From positions 6,595,791-6,659,790 of the forward strand of contig NC_089315.1 in the NCBI RefSeq assembly GCF_036669915.1: a DNA stretch of 64,000 nucleotides, read 5' to 3'. Origin of the DNA: Pocillopora verrucosa. Lineage: Eukaryota; Cnidaria; Anthozoa; Scleractinia; Pocilloporidae. Position 1 is the first letter of the stretch; every line of letters begins with the position of its first letter. Position numbers and translations under genes: made by a program. The notes beneath the pieces were generated by a model that did no database searches, was not told where the DNA came from, and saw nothing but the letters and a program-made list of their open reading frames with translations. Of the stretch, positions 46,892 to 58,310 are shown piece after piece.

Positions 46892-49800
46892 CCTGAATGC
46901 CAGGGTTAATTCCTGCTTCTGTAAAGTGAAATTTAATTTGCTAGATTAGAAACGCTAGATTGGCAACGTCAAAAGAAAACAGAAAAGAAGAACACGGCTG
47001 GTTCAAAGAATGTAGACTGCGGTACTGTGTTGTTTTGACTTGTCATAAATTCCTATTAGCGTTAAGTTAGTCTCCTTTGCGGCCATAATTTGGTACGTCA
47101 CGTGACGCGTTGCGTGACTAACGCAGGGTAATTGCATTTAAATTAAAGAAAAAACAATGAAGGAAACAGGCGAATATGTATGTTATCTCTTGATGCTAGT
47201 TAAATGTAGCGAGAATGGACTGATTTTGTTTGAAATGGTGAAAATTTCCGGCATTTAGTCCATTCGAGAGTGTGTCCGACAGTCGGGTCAGAAGAATAGT
47301 CAACCGAACGATATTAAAGTATACACAGGCTAGGAGAGTTCTTCCACTTCAAAACCAAATTAATTTTTGGAATCGATTGACATTTTTTAAACAAACATTT
47401 GATACTTTTAAGAAGTTTGAAAGAAAATTTTCGGTGGAAATTCTGTAAAAACTGCTGACTGCCGCGCATTTGTGACCCTCCACGGGATTTCAGGGAACAA
47501 GGTGAACGCACGCACACGGTACACCAGCGCGCACGCTACAACAAAAGAACGAGCTTTCAACAAGTTAGTTGCTTGTAAGTTACTTGCCTCATTAAATTCG
47601 CAGCTATTGTCTTGCTTCGCACGGTAGAAACAAAGAAACGTGTTAAGATCCTTGCTTGCAACTTTGCACGATATATCACGGTGACCGTGCCAATTTTATA
47701 ACACGCCCCTTAAAGTTAAAGTTGCTTCCAACACCCGAAGAAGTACGTCCAAAGCTTTATGGCTTTTTAGCTCACTGATACGCCCGGCCGATATCCAGTG
47801 CAAACTAATTCGTCAAACACAATGGAATATCTCGACTTGTTGTCCATCATTTAAAACTTTATTTGAGTTGCTTCCTTCATTATCGAATTCCTCATTTTCT
47901 TAAAACAGCTTGCAAAACACGGGCCGAACGAGCAAGGTCCTTTGCTCTTGAAATCGTGCATGAACTTTTGAAGGTAGCAAGCACAACCTTTTTAAAATAA
48001 TAAGAGCGAACCTTTATGATGCAAAGCAAATGGCTACTTCGATGAGGGTAAACAGTGTTCTCACCGTGTTTGTCTGTTCTGCTAGTCTCCGAGGCATTAG
48101 TTATTTACATTGTTAAATTTGTAAACCGAAAAGCACGTCAGTCCGTGGGGTGCAGTAGTAGCGTCATCTTTTTTTTTTCTTTATACTGACAGAGTTTACA
48201 AAATAATAAAATATCTACTGTACTTTTCTTTTATTAACTGACAGTCTATTTGCCAATTTTTATGCGCTATAGATTCCTATGACTGTCGTCATCTAACCTG
48301 TTTGTAAATGCATTAATTTGGGCAGATAAATGATTTTTTAGTCTGTGTTTATGCTTTTTTGTTCCCCATAATAATTAGCAACGTTCATAATTTAATTATG
48401 CTAGGATTAGCCAAAATCATAGAAACTTAGATCGCGGTTTTGTTGAAAAATGGCTAAACTCTGTTCAATTAACCGACCCATAATTTTTTATGTTAAATGA
48501 TGGACTAATCGTGCCATCTCCGGTGTTTTCAAAACAAACCAGTTTTTTTAAGTATGTGAATAAGAGTCCTCTTTCTTGTACATTTCGTATTAATGCGAGC
48601 GGCTATCTGATTCCACTGTTTTCCGCTATCCAACTGCTGGAGATCTTTAGTTTCCTGACGCGTTGCTCCTCGTCATCTCGTCGTCCGAGAAGAGAACATC
48701 AACAGAAGCGTTACAGTTGCGTTACGCAAGGTATAGACCTCAGTGCTGAAGACTAAGAGCTCATAATTTGCCAAGATAGGCGTACAGTAAATAATACGCA
48801 GCTTCGCTCGGAAAGCTTCGTTTTGCGCCGGCTAACTAGCGCTTATTGAATTTAAAAATGCCGGTTTGTATAGAGTGACGAACAACGACTGCGTAGGAGA
48901 CATGGAGCCGGAAATCTGCTACTAAAGGATTCACAAAGATTTGGTACTTGGCTTATTAACTTCTTGAAGCGATAAGGATTTATATTTTACAAGGTAAGAA
49001 TTAAGTTTTAAAAAAATAATTCACGTGATGAAACTGAGCTCCTCTGAACCTTGTGAAACACGTCGTGCTCACTGAATTCCTTGCGAAAATCCTGAAGGAA
49101 AGAGCCGTGGTTTGCCGTGAATGTTTTCTTTTTTATTACAACTTTCGGATAGGAGAGAAGATCTTCTTCATTTTCGCTTATATTCTGTAAGTAATATATT
49201 CCACAAACACCATTCTCACAATTACGAAGCTGATAAACACAAGTAACAGAGTAAGGTGGGATGTAAAAGATAAGCTAGCGTGTTAAGGAACAAAGGAGCT
49301 TTGCGAGTTAAAAAACAAACAAATAAACAAAATCTAGCGTGTTAGAGAAACAAAGCACTACCGCGTTAGCCAAATATAAACAATGGCTACAAGACGCTTT
49401 CCAAAATCAACTGTTTTTATGCGCATATCTGCACGTAAAGCGGAAGTTTTTTGTTTAGACCGTTCAACTTCAAATTCCTAAAATGCTGTATCGTCGTGCC
49501 TAAAATAGGTCACTGTCACGTTCAGTTTGTGTACAGCCAATGAACGCCATGATGAACTAATCGATTGAATAGATTCTTCAGAAAAAGACTCACTGTAGCG
49601 GTAACTTGGAGATAGGAATTTAAAATTTTAACTAGAAGCCTGAATAATAACTCGATTCAATAACGAAAACAAAAGTGGAGTTCTCGAAAGTGAATGTTAA
49701 TATTCTTAGAGTTTGTAATCATATCTACTTCCGCTTAAGGGATTGCTATACTCTATTTTCTACTGAGCTAAAGTTAACAAGAGAAGGAGCAAACGAGCCA

Positions 49801-50786
49801 TGGAAAATAAAGCTTTGCCTACATTTTACCAGGGGATAAAAATGATATTTCATGACAGGAGACCAACAATCAGGAAAATAGCGAGGCGAACAAGAGACAA
49901 ATTCCATCATAAATAACTAAATATATATATGGTCCTACATATTTCGATTGAGGGGTACACTGCAGCCGAATATTTCGCTTTATTGTTTCTCTCGATAATG
50001 GGGGCAAATGGCTAGATTCATCCTTTCGGTCTAAGAAATAGCGGATATGTGTACATTTCGTAGATGTTCTTAGCAAATATTCTGTTCCACAGCGTATCAT
50101 CAGATTTCACTTACCTCAGAGAATGCATTTATATATGCACTCGTTCTCTGCTAGTGGTTCGATTAAGAAGGCCGGACACTACCCAAATATATGACCAATA
50201 GTTGAACGGAGCGAGTGCGTCTCTAGTCAATCGTGACTTCGAAGGAAATACTCAAGTATGATTTGCAATGTTAGCAAAACTTGGAACGGAGAGTGGGGAG
50301 TGGGAACGGGGAGCGGGGGTCTGGGCCTGAAAGTACAGCGGTAATTCGCAAAACAACGAAAAATGGCGGATGACAACATAAACAGTTTGATTAACTCGGT
50401 CGTGAGAACAATCTTCATCGTGGACGATCAACAAGGGAAGATGTTATTAAAGGCTTTTTTTACTTGATTTTTGCGTTGAAAAATTAGGTTTTACTCAGAT
50501 GTAAAATGCCGGTGCGATCGAAATCGGTTCTTCGGAGAAGGCTACATAATACTTTAAGGCATTGAACAACAAACTTATGTCAATTTAAGTAAACATTACT
50601 TTCTATGTTGATTTTAGATTCAACCTTCACTTTCATTTCTGTTGACTGACGCTTTTCTCATCTTCACCGTCATACTGTTATGTCTTCTAGCGGCACAAAT
50701 CGTAAGTCCACAAGAAGGCACTGCATTGTATAGCGGATGTAGTACCTATTTTAAATTCGACTGATTCTCATATACATTCCTACAAT
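46892..50786. other. gene-poor region upstream of receptor gene C
   Basis: No conserved domain was found. The part next to 46892 should hold the gene C promoter. A + strand frame at 48490-48756 (88 codons) has no recognisable features. Several T- or A-rich simple tracts occur (for example 48171-48180). Confidence 0.5.
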
Positions 50787-52319
50787 ACAATACAATACAA
50801 TACAATTTATTTTATTTCGGTAACGTAGGGGGTGGTTACCCAATCCCCCGAGCCTAATGGCTCATGTTGAAAACGCTCGACAGTTAAAATACAGATGTGT
50901 ATATAAATATATGTACAAGTTTATGTATATATGACGAAAAAAAGAAACGCAAAAATATCACCTAGCCCCCTACCCCTAGTCTTAATCCTGAACCTCCCCT
51001 GAAACCCTACCAGTCCTAATCACCTAACTTGTAGCCCTAACCCTGAAGCCTAATTACCAATTCATAACCCTACCCCTACAATTGTATACTAATACATTTA
51101 TTACACTTACAGTCAAGCGTAGTTATCCGAGATAGGCCAGTCTTAAATTCTGCTAGAGTAGTTGCCGATTTAACTGAAGATGGTAGCTGGTACCAGGAAT
51201 GAGAGATAATATATGAAAAAGACCTACGAATATGGCTAGAGGTATTTACAGGCTGGGAAACATTAAGAGCAGAGGAGCGCAAATTGTAGTGACAGACCCT
51301 AGGTGTGAAAAAATTAGAGATATACGAAGCTCCCTGTAGCCTGTATGCCTTGAAAAATATGATTAAAGACGCAGTAAGACGTCTTTGGATTAAGGTGTCC
51401 ATACTAGCAAGCCTGAGACAGTCTTTGTTCTCAGTAGATCTACCTAGATTAAGCACAGTTCTTAACGCGTAAAAGTTACATTTTTCCAGCTTATTTTTCA
51501 GAGGAGTAGAGATTCCCAACAATAGAGGGGAACAATATTCTAAATGAGGTAACACATATGTTTTATACAAAGAGATCATAATAGAGGAAGGTATAAGACG
51601 CTTTATTCTGCGGAGAGCGGCGATTTTTGCATATGCCTTTTTCAGCGTAATTGTTACGTGATCTTTGAAGGAGAGTTTATTGTCCAGCGTAACGCCCAGG
51701 ATCTTTAGAATCGGCTTTATGTCAATAACCTGCTGCGGGTCCACAAAGAATTCAAAATTGTAGGAACTGTTTCCAAGTACCATTGCCTGCGTTTTGGTGC
51801 TATTGATTCCTAGGTAGTTGTAAGTGAACCATCCTTGAGTCTTGATATATCCGCATTGAGATAAAACTCCAGAGTCATAGGGCAGACGCTAGACGAGTAT
51901 TGGGTAGTGTCATCCGCGTATAGACGTAGTGAGGAGGTAGCAACACAGTAATTAACATCATTCATAAAAATGTTAAAAAGTAAAGGTCCTAACAAGCTAC
52001 CCTGCGGAAGCCCGCAGCGCACGGGCAGCCAGTTCGAGTAGGACCCATTGCATCTAACACGTTGGAATCTGTCAGACAGATAAGACTGTATAAGCTCCAG
52101 AGCCTCCTGGCGCACTCCATATGCTTTAAGCTTAGCGAGTAGCAAATTGTAGCAAACTGAATCAAAGGCTTTGGAAAGGTCAATAGCCACTACCCCTATG
52201 CTTTCTTTCTTGCCCAGTGCCGCACGCCAGTCATCAGAGAGCTTCACGAGTGCAGTGCAGCACGAGTGACCACGCAAAAAGCCTTTCCTTTCCCCATTTT
52301 CCGTTCGTGGTAGCAGCAT
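50787..52319 (-). mobile_element. 5'-truncated non-LTR retrotransposon (CR1/L2-like LINE), inactive
   Basis: Two - strand frames (52319-51810 and 51783-51076) carry reverse-transcriptase boxes: GVVAIDLSKAFDSV, GLPQGSLLGPLLFNIF and LYADDTT with intact YADD, then the thumb region (ILGVTLDNKLSF, LYKTYVLPHLEYC). The split between the frames is a frameshift. No endonuclease part precedes it, so the copy is 5'-truncated, as usual for LINEs. The 3' end (low coordinates) is a run of ATTGT pentamers at about 50787-50810 in place of poly(A), typical of the CR1/L2 group. Confidence 0.85.
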
Positions 52320-52407
52320 ATGATTAAATTATAAAAGTTAATTTTGCATTGTCATGTACTCACTCTAAAGTCTGATTATTCATTTGATTTATTTTATTCA
52401 CTTTTAC

Positions 52408-52414
52408 TTGTAGG
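52408..52414. repeat. target-site duplication, left (TTGTAGG)
   Basis: TTGTAGG directly precedes the left inverted repeat, and the identical heptamer follows the right one at 56311-56317. P-superfamily transposons usually make 8-bp duplications; the eighth base does not match here. Confidence 0.8.
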
Positions 52415-52462
52415 CATAGTTAATAAAGCGAACTGGTTGTGAAACGCGGTAAACTTCAGAGA
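52415..52462 (+). repeat. left terminal inverted repeat of the P-like transposon
   Basis: 48 bp, pairing with 56263-56310 in inverse with three mismatches by eye (two near position 24 and one near position 45). Confidence 0.85.
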
Positions 52463-52638
52463 AAAGGTTATTGTCTTCTATATTCGATGTCACGCGACAA
52501 TGACCGTGCACACACATACACAAAAACTCAATATAGCGTCGTTCGAAGAGCTAGACGTGAACTGACCTGTTTTTAAAGCTTCGCAATGTAGTTCTTCCGA
52601 CTGGAATCGTTTTCTGAGTTCGTCGTATTGAAAATAGA

Positions 52639-54145
52639 ATGCCTGGTGACAACTGTTCGGTGTTTGGTTGCGGTACGTGCCGTAGAACTAAAGGGATCGG
52701 TATCTTTAAACTGCCCTCACCACGAATTGCAGAATACAAGAAGTGGCGAGAAGAGTGGCTAAATGAGCCGACAAAGACGAGAGTCATCGACAAAAACTTC
52801 CAAAATCAGATCGATAATGGCAAGGTGTTTACATGTGAGAAACATTTCGATCCTGACGATATAGAGACATGTAAGTACTCGAGTTGTCTGTAATAAACAT
52901 ATCTGGTATCCATGTAAACACGACCGGCCACAAAAATGATGTCTCATTCGGGTTTGAACTTTATATTCTTATACAGATTGTTGTTACAGATCGCTTTTCT
53001 TTTATTTTTATTTCAGTTCAATCGCGAAAAACAAGACCAAAGTTTGGAGCCTTGCCAACTTTCAATATGCCAAAGAGAAGTCATGACACGGTGAAACCTG
53101 TTGCACGTCCATTGAGATCTGTGGTACAAGACAAACCTGTTACAGAGAGCCACCAGAAATACTATAGAAGCTTCAGTGACCTCTGTAAACGAGTAAAAAC
53201 TTTGAAAACATAGCAGGAATGGACAGTCCAGGAACTAGAGGATAGACTTATATTACAAAAGAAAAGTGCAGTAATGCTTCCAGAATTTGAGTTGATGATT
53301 GATGATAGTCTAAGGTTTACAATTTCTGTCTATGGATGGCTCCTTTCAGAAGACCATGAGATACATACTACAAACTTAAGATCTGTTTGTAATATTACAG
53401 TGTCTGAACTTTTAAGAAATATCAACAGCCCATATATCTGTCCTGGTGTGGAACTATTTGAATTATCCAGAAATATAGTCCATCATTTAATTCCAAAGTC
53501 TATTGATCCATTGTTCATTGACAATGATGGTGATTTCAATTCATTTCCGCATAAAGAATATTGGAGAACTCATAGTTGTACGGTTTTGTTTGAACATGGT
53601 GAACAGTGTTCAAGTTGTTACCAGTATTCACATAGATCTAAACTCATTCACAAGGCTAAACAGAAACTGAATGAGCCCGCACATTTATTTTCACCAGTAT
53701 CACAGACAGCACCACAACGAATCAAACTCACATTACAGATGCAGAGGCTCAAATATGCTGAACTCTTAGGAAGAGGAAGCCATTTCTTGCACCTTACTCA
53801 TCTGTGAATGACCCAAGATTTCTCTGGTTGACAAATGACTTCCTTGGTTTTCTGAGAGACTGGAAAGATAGCATAGCTAGTTGCCCTGGTAATTTCTCTC
53901 AGAATGCCAGAAGTAAGATGTTCCTATCCTGGCAGACGTATGAGGGCTTACAGATTACTGCACATTCAGTCATAGAGGCAACAAAGTTTCTTCTAAATGA
54001 AGATGTAGAGTATGTCTTAACAGAGAGGTTTTGTCAAGATCCCCCAGAAGAATACTTTGGGAACCAAAGGAAACTGGGAAAAAGAAATGACAATCCTGAC
54101 ATGAAGATGTTTGGTTATAACAACAATACCATCAGGGTACAGTGA
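52639..54145 (+). pseudogene. THAP-domain P-element-type transposase, internally deleted
   Basis: Exon 1 (52639-52870) codes a THAP zinc finger (CSVFGC, IFKLP, WREEW, FTCEKHF). It joins exon 2 (from 53017) in phase 1. A TAG at 53211-53213 interrupts a helical stretch that then continues in the same frame (QEWTVQELEDRL). The frame shifts near 53770, where the text jumps from [13 protein letters not shown] to [16 protein letters not shown]. The last part ([39 protein letters not shown]) is the conserved C-terminal end of THAP9/P-type transposases. Most of the catalytic middle is absent: full-length relatives are around 900 residues and this one has about 500. It cannot encode an active enzyme. 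Confidence 0.82.
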
Positions 54146-54778
54146 GCCGTTTCCTGTCAATCTGGAAATACATGGGGAAGAAAAGACAGAGACAAATCAT
54201 GGGTCAATGTTTCAAATGACCCAGTGCCCAAGAGAAAAAAGCAGTAATAGGATTTCATAGATTACAATAATCTCAATATTTTGGCATGTGTACAATAACT
54301 GGGTTGTTACTACTATGATGAGTTATCTTTATCACAGACATAACAATGTCATTAAGTGATGCTTTCAAAATAGCTCCAGTTCTGATTAAGTAATAGTGAT
54401 GAAATTGAGGTACTAAATTTAGACATGAGAACAATATTATTAGAAGATGACCAACATGGTATGGATATGAAGGCTTACATTTATTCAAATACCACTATCA
54501 ACAAGGACAAAAACCAGCTTTTGGTTGTTACGATATTAATAAAGCAATAGAAATGGGTCACTCTAGCCTTATATATAAGAAAACAGTATAGATATTGTTT
54601 TGTGAATAATTTTCACACAACTGCAACATTTCTCTATGATGTACATTTCATAAGTTAATGCTTCACATCTTTAGGTGGACATAGTATTTGTATCTAAATT
54701 TGCATCAATGCAAAGCATGCATGTTATTGTTCTTGGAGAGTCAAAAATACAATTTTTAACATTACAGGATGGTTGAAT

Positions 54779-56182
54779 TTATGGACTAAATTGCCTTTCT
54801 TGATCAGATTCTTTAGAGGCTCTGCTTATGTCCTTACAAAGTGCTTTGGATTTTAACTGTTTTAATTTCATCTTGTGTTTCTGGATAATGTCATTTGCAA
54901 AAGAGAATGAATGTACTCTGACATACATTTGTATGATGTTATGTAATACATCTTTGGCAACACCACTTTGGACTATCAGTTCAACATCAGACAACATTAA
55001 AATGTATGCTGACACTAAATCAACATCATGAATAGATCTTGATATAACACAAGAGAACTCAAGCTTTTGTAAATTAGTCTTAGAAGTGATATCCCTAAAA
55101 TAGTGTTCAGTTCTCTCAAAAATTGTTTGGGCATTCTTTGTTATTGCCCATAAACCACCACGATTTAGAGATGAAGTTAACGTCTGGCTTTCTATAACAT
55201 TCTGGTCTTCTGATTTCCCAGCCTTGAGTATGGAGATTGCCTGCTCACTTTCCCATGATTTACTAGTATTTGCAAGTTTCTTATGAAGTTTATAGAGAAC
55301 ATATCCTCCTATGTACTGTAATCCAGCTTGTTCTTCATCCGAAAGTTTAGCTAATGGGACACGTACTTAGATCAGAGTTTTCCACTTTCTCCTTGCTGTG
55401 CACTAACATACAGTCAGCAACCTTGGTAGATAGCAGTGTTGCAGCATTCCTCGACAATCCCTGAAAATATCTAACTGCATTCGAAACTATTGTAGAGTAG
55501 AAGCTAGCATAAAATCTTTCAGCGTTTCCAGACTTCACCAAGCGCTTATATATGATTTGAATTTCACTTAAATCTGCAGCAGAGTCTTGTGAGTCTACTG
55601 GACTGTTGTGGTAGGAACTTTTTTCTTCTCTGACCAAATTTGGCTAAATTTTCTTTTCAACAATTTTAGCTTTGGCCTTCTCAACGATTCCTGAATAAAC
55701 CTCAAAGGTTAAGTCTCTATATTGTTCCTCTCCGCTTCGCTTTACGGAATCTGTTATTGTTCTTGTGTAGTCTCTGTGTTTAGCCGTTTGGTGTCGTTTC
55801 AGCCCGCTCTTGCTTTTGCACCTCTTCTGACATAGTCCACATACGAGATAGTCGAATTCAACCTGTTTTCAAGAGATTTTAGTTAAATATAATAAAAGAA
55901 AACGAACATAAAAACATAGTAAAAATTTCAGGGTTCTTAAAAAAAGACTCATAGTAACACGTGCTCACTATCGCACGCTTGCCGTACTCAGTCGATCTGC
56001 GATAAGATGAACGTCTAAACACTTAGTTTTTCGCTACATTCTGAGTTGCTAGGAAATATCCCAATACTTACTTCGCCAGCAGCCTCTGTAAACTGTTCAT
56101 CTAGCTCTTCTTCTTCCTCCAAAATGCCTAAAATGGTGTCAAAATCCTCTCCGAAAATAAACAAGTCATTAATGTCCGCCAT
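54779..56182 (-). pseudogene. C2H2-finger protein of the P-like transposon, broken
   Basis: Exon 1 (ATG at 56182 to about 56072) is acidic ([11 protein letters not shown]) and ends at donor GTAAGT. Exon 2 starts near 55864 with a C2H2 finger (CGLCQKRCKSKSGLKRHQTAKH). It runs through QYIGGYVLYKLHKK, SSLNRGGLWAIT and YFRDITSKTNLQKLE to VSAYILMLSDVELI, ending near 54779. One in-frame stop (KKI-stop, near 55646) and one frameshift (near 55365, before VRVPLAKLSDEEQ) break it. I know the block as a family of uncharacterised invertebrate proteins but cannot name a function. Its place inside the inverted repeats suggests a transposon-encoded partner, perhaps DNA-binding. Confidence 0.7.
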
Positions 56183-56262
56183 AATGTTTGTTATGAACAT
56201 CAAACGTGTGCACGGTCAATGTCACGTGATGGTACGATCCAACCTCTGAACAATGGACCGTG

Positions 56263-56310
56263 TCTGTGAAGTTTACCGCGTTTCATGACCAGTTCGCTTT
56301 ATTAACTATG
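56263..56310 (-). repeat. right terminal inverted repeat of the P-like transposon
   Basis: Inverse of 52415-52462, ending CGCTTTATTAACTATG. Confidence 0.85.
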
Positions 56311-56317
56311 TTGTAGG
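56311..56317. repeat. target-site duplication, right (TTGTAGG)
   Basis: Identical to 52408-52414, on the other side of the transposon. Confidence 0.8.
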
Positions 56318-57078
56318 TTACTTTGGTATTAGCTATAGCTAATTACACACAACCCCTCAAGTATCTCTTGCTTTCATTCTCATCGTGTTTAAATAAAGGA
56401 CCTTACAATAACTAATTACTCTATGTTTCGTGTGTTTCAGTAGTGAAAATGTGTTTTCTAAGAAGACAATTTGCGATGCATACTGTGATGGAATGAGTCT
56501 TGTGATCATTAGTGATCAATTATGATCAGTATTTCTCAGTAATGTTGCGACAAAGGCACGTGGCGGCATTTAAAAAGCACTCGAAGGAAATAGATTTAAA
56601 TAAATACGTCATTTCTAAAAGAAAAAAAAAGACACTTTTTTATTTCAAATACTTTGAAAGGGCAATGTTTGGATGATAGTCATTGTGTCGGGAAGCCAAT
56701 ATTCAGAATAGAAAGGCCCAGAAGTGCCCAAAGATTTAGATGATAATAAATTTCCTTTCCACCCCTTATTAGGTAGCCTACTTAATAGTTGGACGATTTC
56801 CAAGACATGCCATATCTGGCTTGGTGAGATGTGGTTATTAAGGTAGTGATTTAACAAAAGTAGTATATCGTCATCTTTACCAATCAAGTCTGTCTGCCGA
56901 TCTTAATACGTCTTGTGTGTAGTCAAGCCCCACCATAGCTGAAGTGCTATCACAGGAGGTGGGAGGAGGTGGATGGTGAAATGATTGAAGAGAAATATGG
57001 CAAACGTAAAATGGAGGTGTTGCTCCACGTACAAAGTGTATTTTTCAAACTTAAATTAGTTCTCACTTAAATTAGTTC

Positions 57079-57616
57079 TTAGATGGTTTCTGCGAATGAA
57101 TAGACAGCAGCAATGATTGCAGATGTCAACCAGGTGACAGATATGTAAGAAAAAGCAAAAGTCTTCGTCATTAGTTTGTGGTAGTGGTAATGGTAATGGC
57201 CACGTCGGATTGCCGTGAGACGATCTATTGTAATTCCAACCACATTGACGATGGAAGCAAGCAAGGCTAACTTGCCTACAGATTTCGTTATCATGGTGTA
57301 TGTGGCATTGTTTTTCAGAACTGGATAGCAAATTGTATTTTTTACGTGAAAAGGCATATATATTCCTGATACTAGCAAGTCAGCTGTTGAAAGGCTGAAG
57401 ATCAAGAAGTCTGGAACTGAACGAAATTTGACGTTCCTTTGGATGGCCAGCAAGACGAGGCCATTTCCTAGCGTTCCCACAATGGCGCCAGCAATGCCGA
57501 TCATAGATAAGGTTATTAATTACTGAGGCGAATGTCAACGTCCACTGTACTTGAGAGTAGTCGTCAGAGCAGTTTGTACATCCAGAGTCAGACAAGTTTG
57601 AAAATGCTCTTTCCAT
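57079..57616 (-). pseudogene. class A GPCR fragment (helices 1-4 only)
   Basis: ATG at 57616 starts a short extracellular end with an N-glycosylation site (NLSDSGCTNCS). A frameshift near 57515 separates it from a frame with helix 1 (GTLGNGLVLLAI, the GN motif), helix 2 (LIFSLSTADLLV, the LxxAD motif), helix 3 ending in DRL (a DRY variant) and helix 4 with its Trp (VTWLTSAIIA). A stop at 57079 follows. Helices 5-7 with the CWxP and NPxxY motifs are missing. It belongs to the large family of orphan rhodopsin-like receptors expanded in cnidarians and is a non-functional truncated copy. Confidence 0.72.
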
Positions 57617-58112
57617 TTCAAACGCCTGAAGTAGCAATGGCTGGCTCTTAGGATCTGAAACAAGGAGACTTCAGTTTTTGGTATTGTAGACTATGGCCAT
57701 TACATACAATGGCTGCAGCTGTTCATACAAACAAACAATGTGATTCATGGATCAAGTCGAATAGATAGGAATTTCGTCAATAAAGTCAATGTTAACCGGC
57801 TACCGAGGCTAATGATTATCACCCACGAATGTATCGATAAGTAAACTTCAGAGGACACAACTTTTGTGGCTGATTTCGCTAAGTTTTCAAGTCGAAAACT
57901 TCCGCCGAGAACCTCTGCTTCACAGAGTCAATCGGCATAACAGAAGTTGACATGAACTCACGTTTTTAGCATTGACTTCGCAACGGTTCGCACACAATGA
58001 CGAACTTGAATTAAAATACTTACTGGAACCAAAGAGGAAAACACAAAAGAGTATCCTACCAAACATCTACAACGCTGAATCAGAAAATAAATCCACTTTG
58101 ACATATATTTCA

Positions 58113-58190
58113 TAAAAAATACAAAAAAGGGAACTAAAACCAGAAAAACCCAACATGTACTCAGCTGCTAGACATTTGCGAACAGACTTC
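58113..58190. repeat. dispersed repeat shared with 32330-32400
   Basis: Both places contain AACATGTACTCAGCTGCTAG preceded by GGGAA.TAAAACC and an AAAAAATAC run. In the first case it lies in the last intron of gene B, in the second next to the duplicated death-domain block. Confidence 0.7.
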
Positions 58191-58310
58191 AAAGTTTAAG
58201 ATCTTGAGAGGGCAAATATGATATAAACTGGAGGCAAAATGAGTAATTTCAAATTTCGTGTCGTGAAACCAAAAGAAATTTAATCACAGTGGGATATCAG
58301 AACGGGGGAA

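Larger units (their letters stand above)
52415..56310. mobile_element. P-like DNA transposon with two convergent genes, defective
   Basis: The left end starts CATAGTTAATAAAGCG and the right end is its inverse. The terminal repeats match at about 45 of 48 positions. Both start with CA, as in P elements. A subterminal block (TGACCGTGCACAC) is also repeated in inverse. Between the ends are a + strand THAP transposase gene (52639-54145) and a - strand C2H2-finger gene (56182-54779), facing each other. Both are broken. The 7-bp duplication shows that this 3.9-kb unit inserted as a whole. Confidence 0.85.

Noticed and set aside
48490..48756. 88-codon + strand frame
   Set aside because: Composition and lack of motifs do not support a protein. 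It might be a 5' exon of something to the right, but nothing joins to it.
50950..51080. CCCTAA-like, telomere-like sequence
   Set aside because: The units are irregular (CCCTA, CCTAA, CCCTGAA) and lie in the 3' part of the LINE. There is no true tandem array.
56645..56887. 80-codon - strand frame between the P-like element and the GPCR remnant
   Set aside because: No recognised domain. A GPCR C-terminal half was considered, since helices 5-7 are missing upstream, but no CWxP or NPxxY motif is present.
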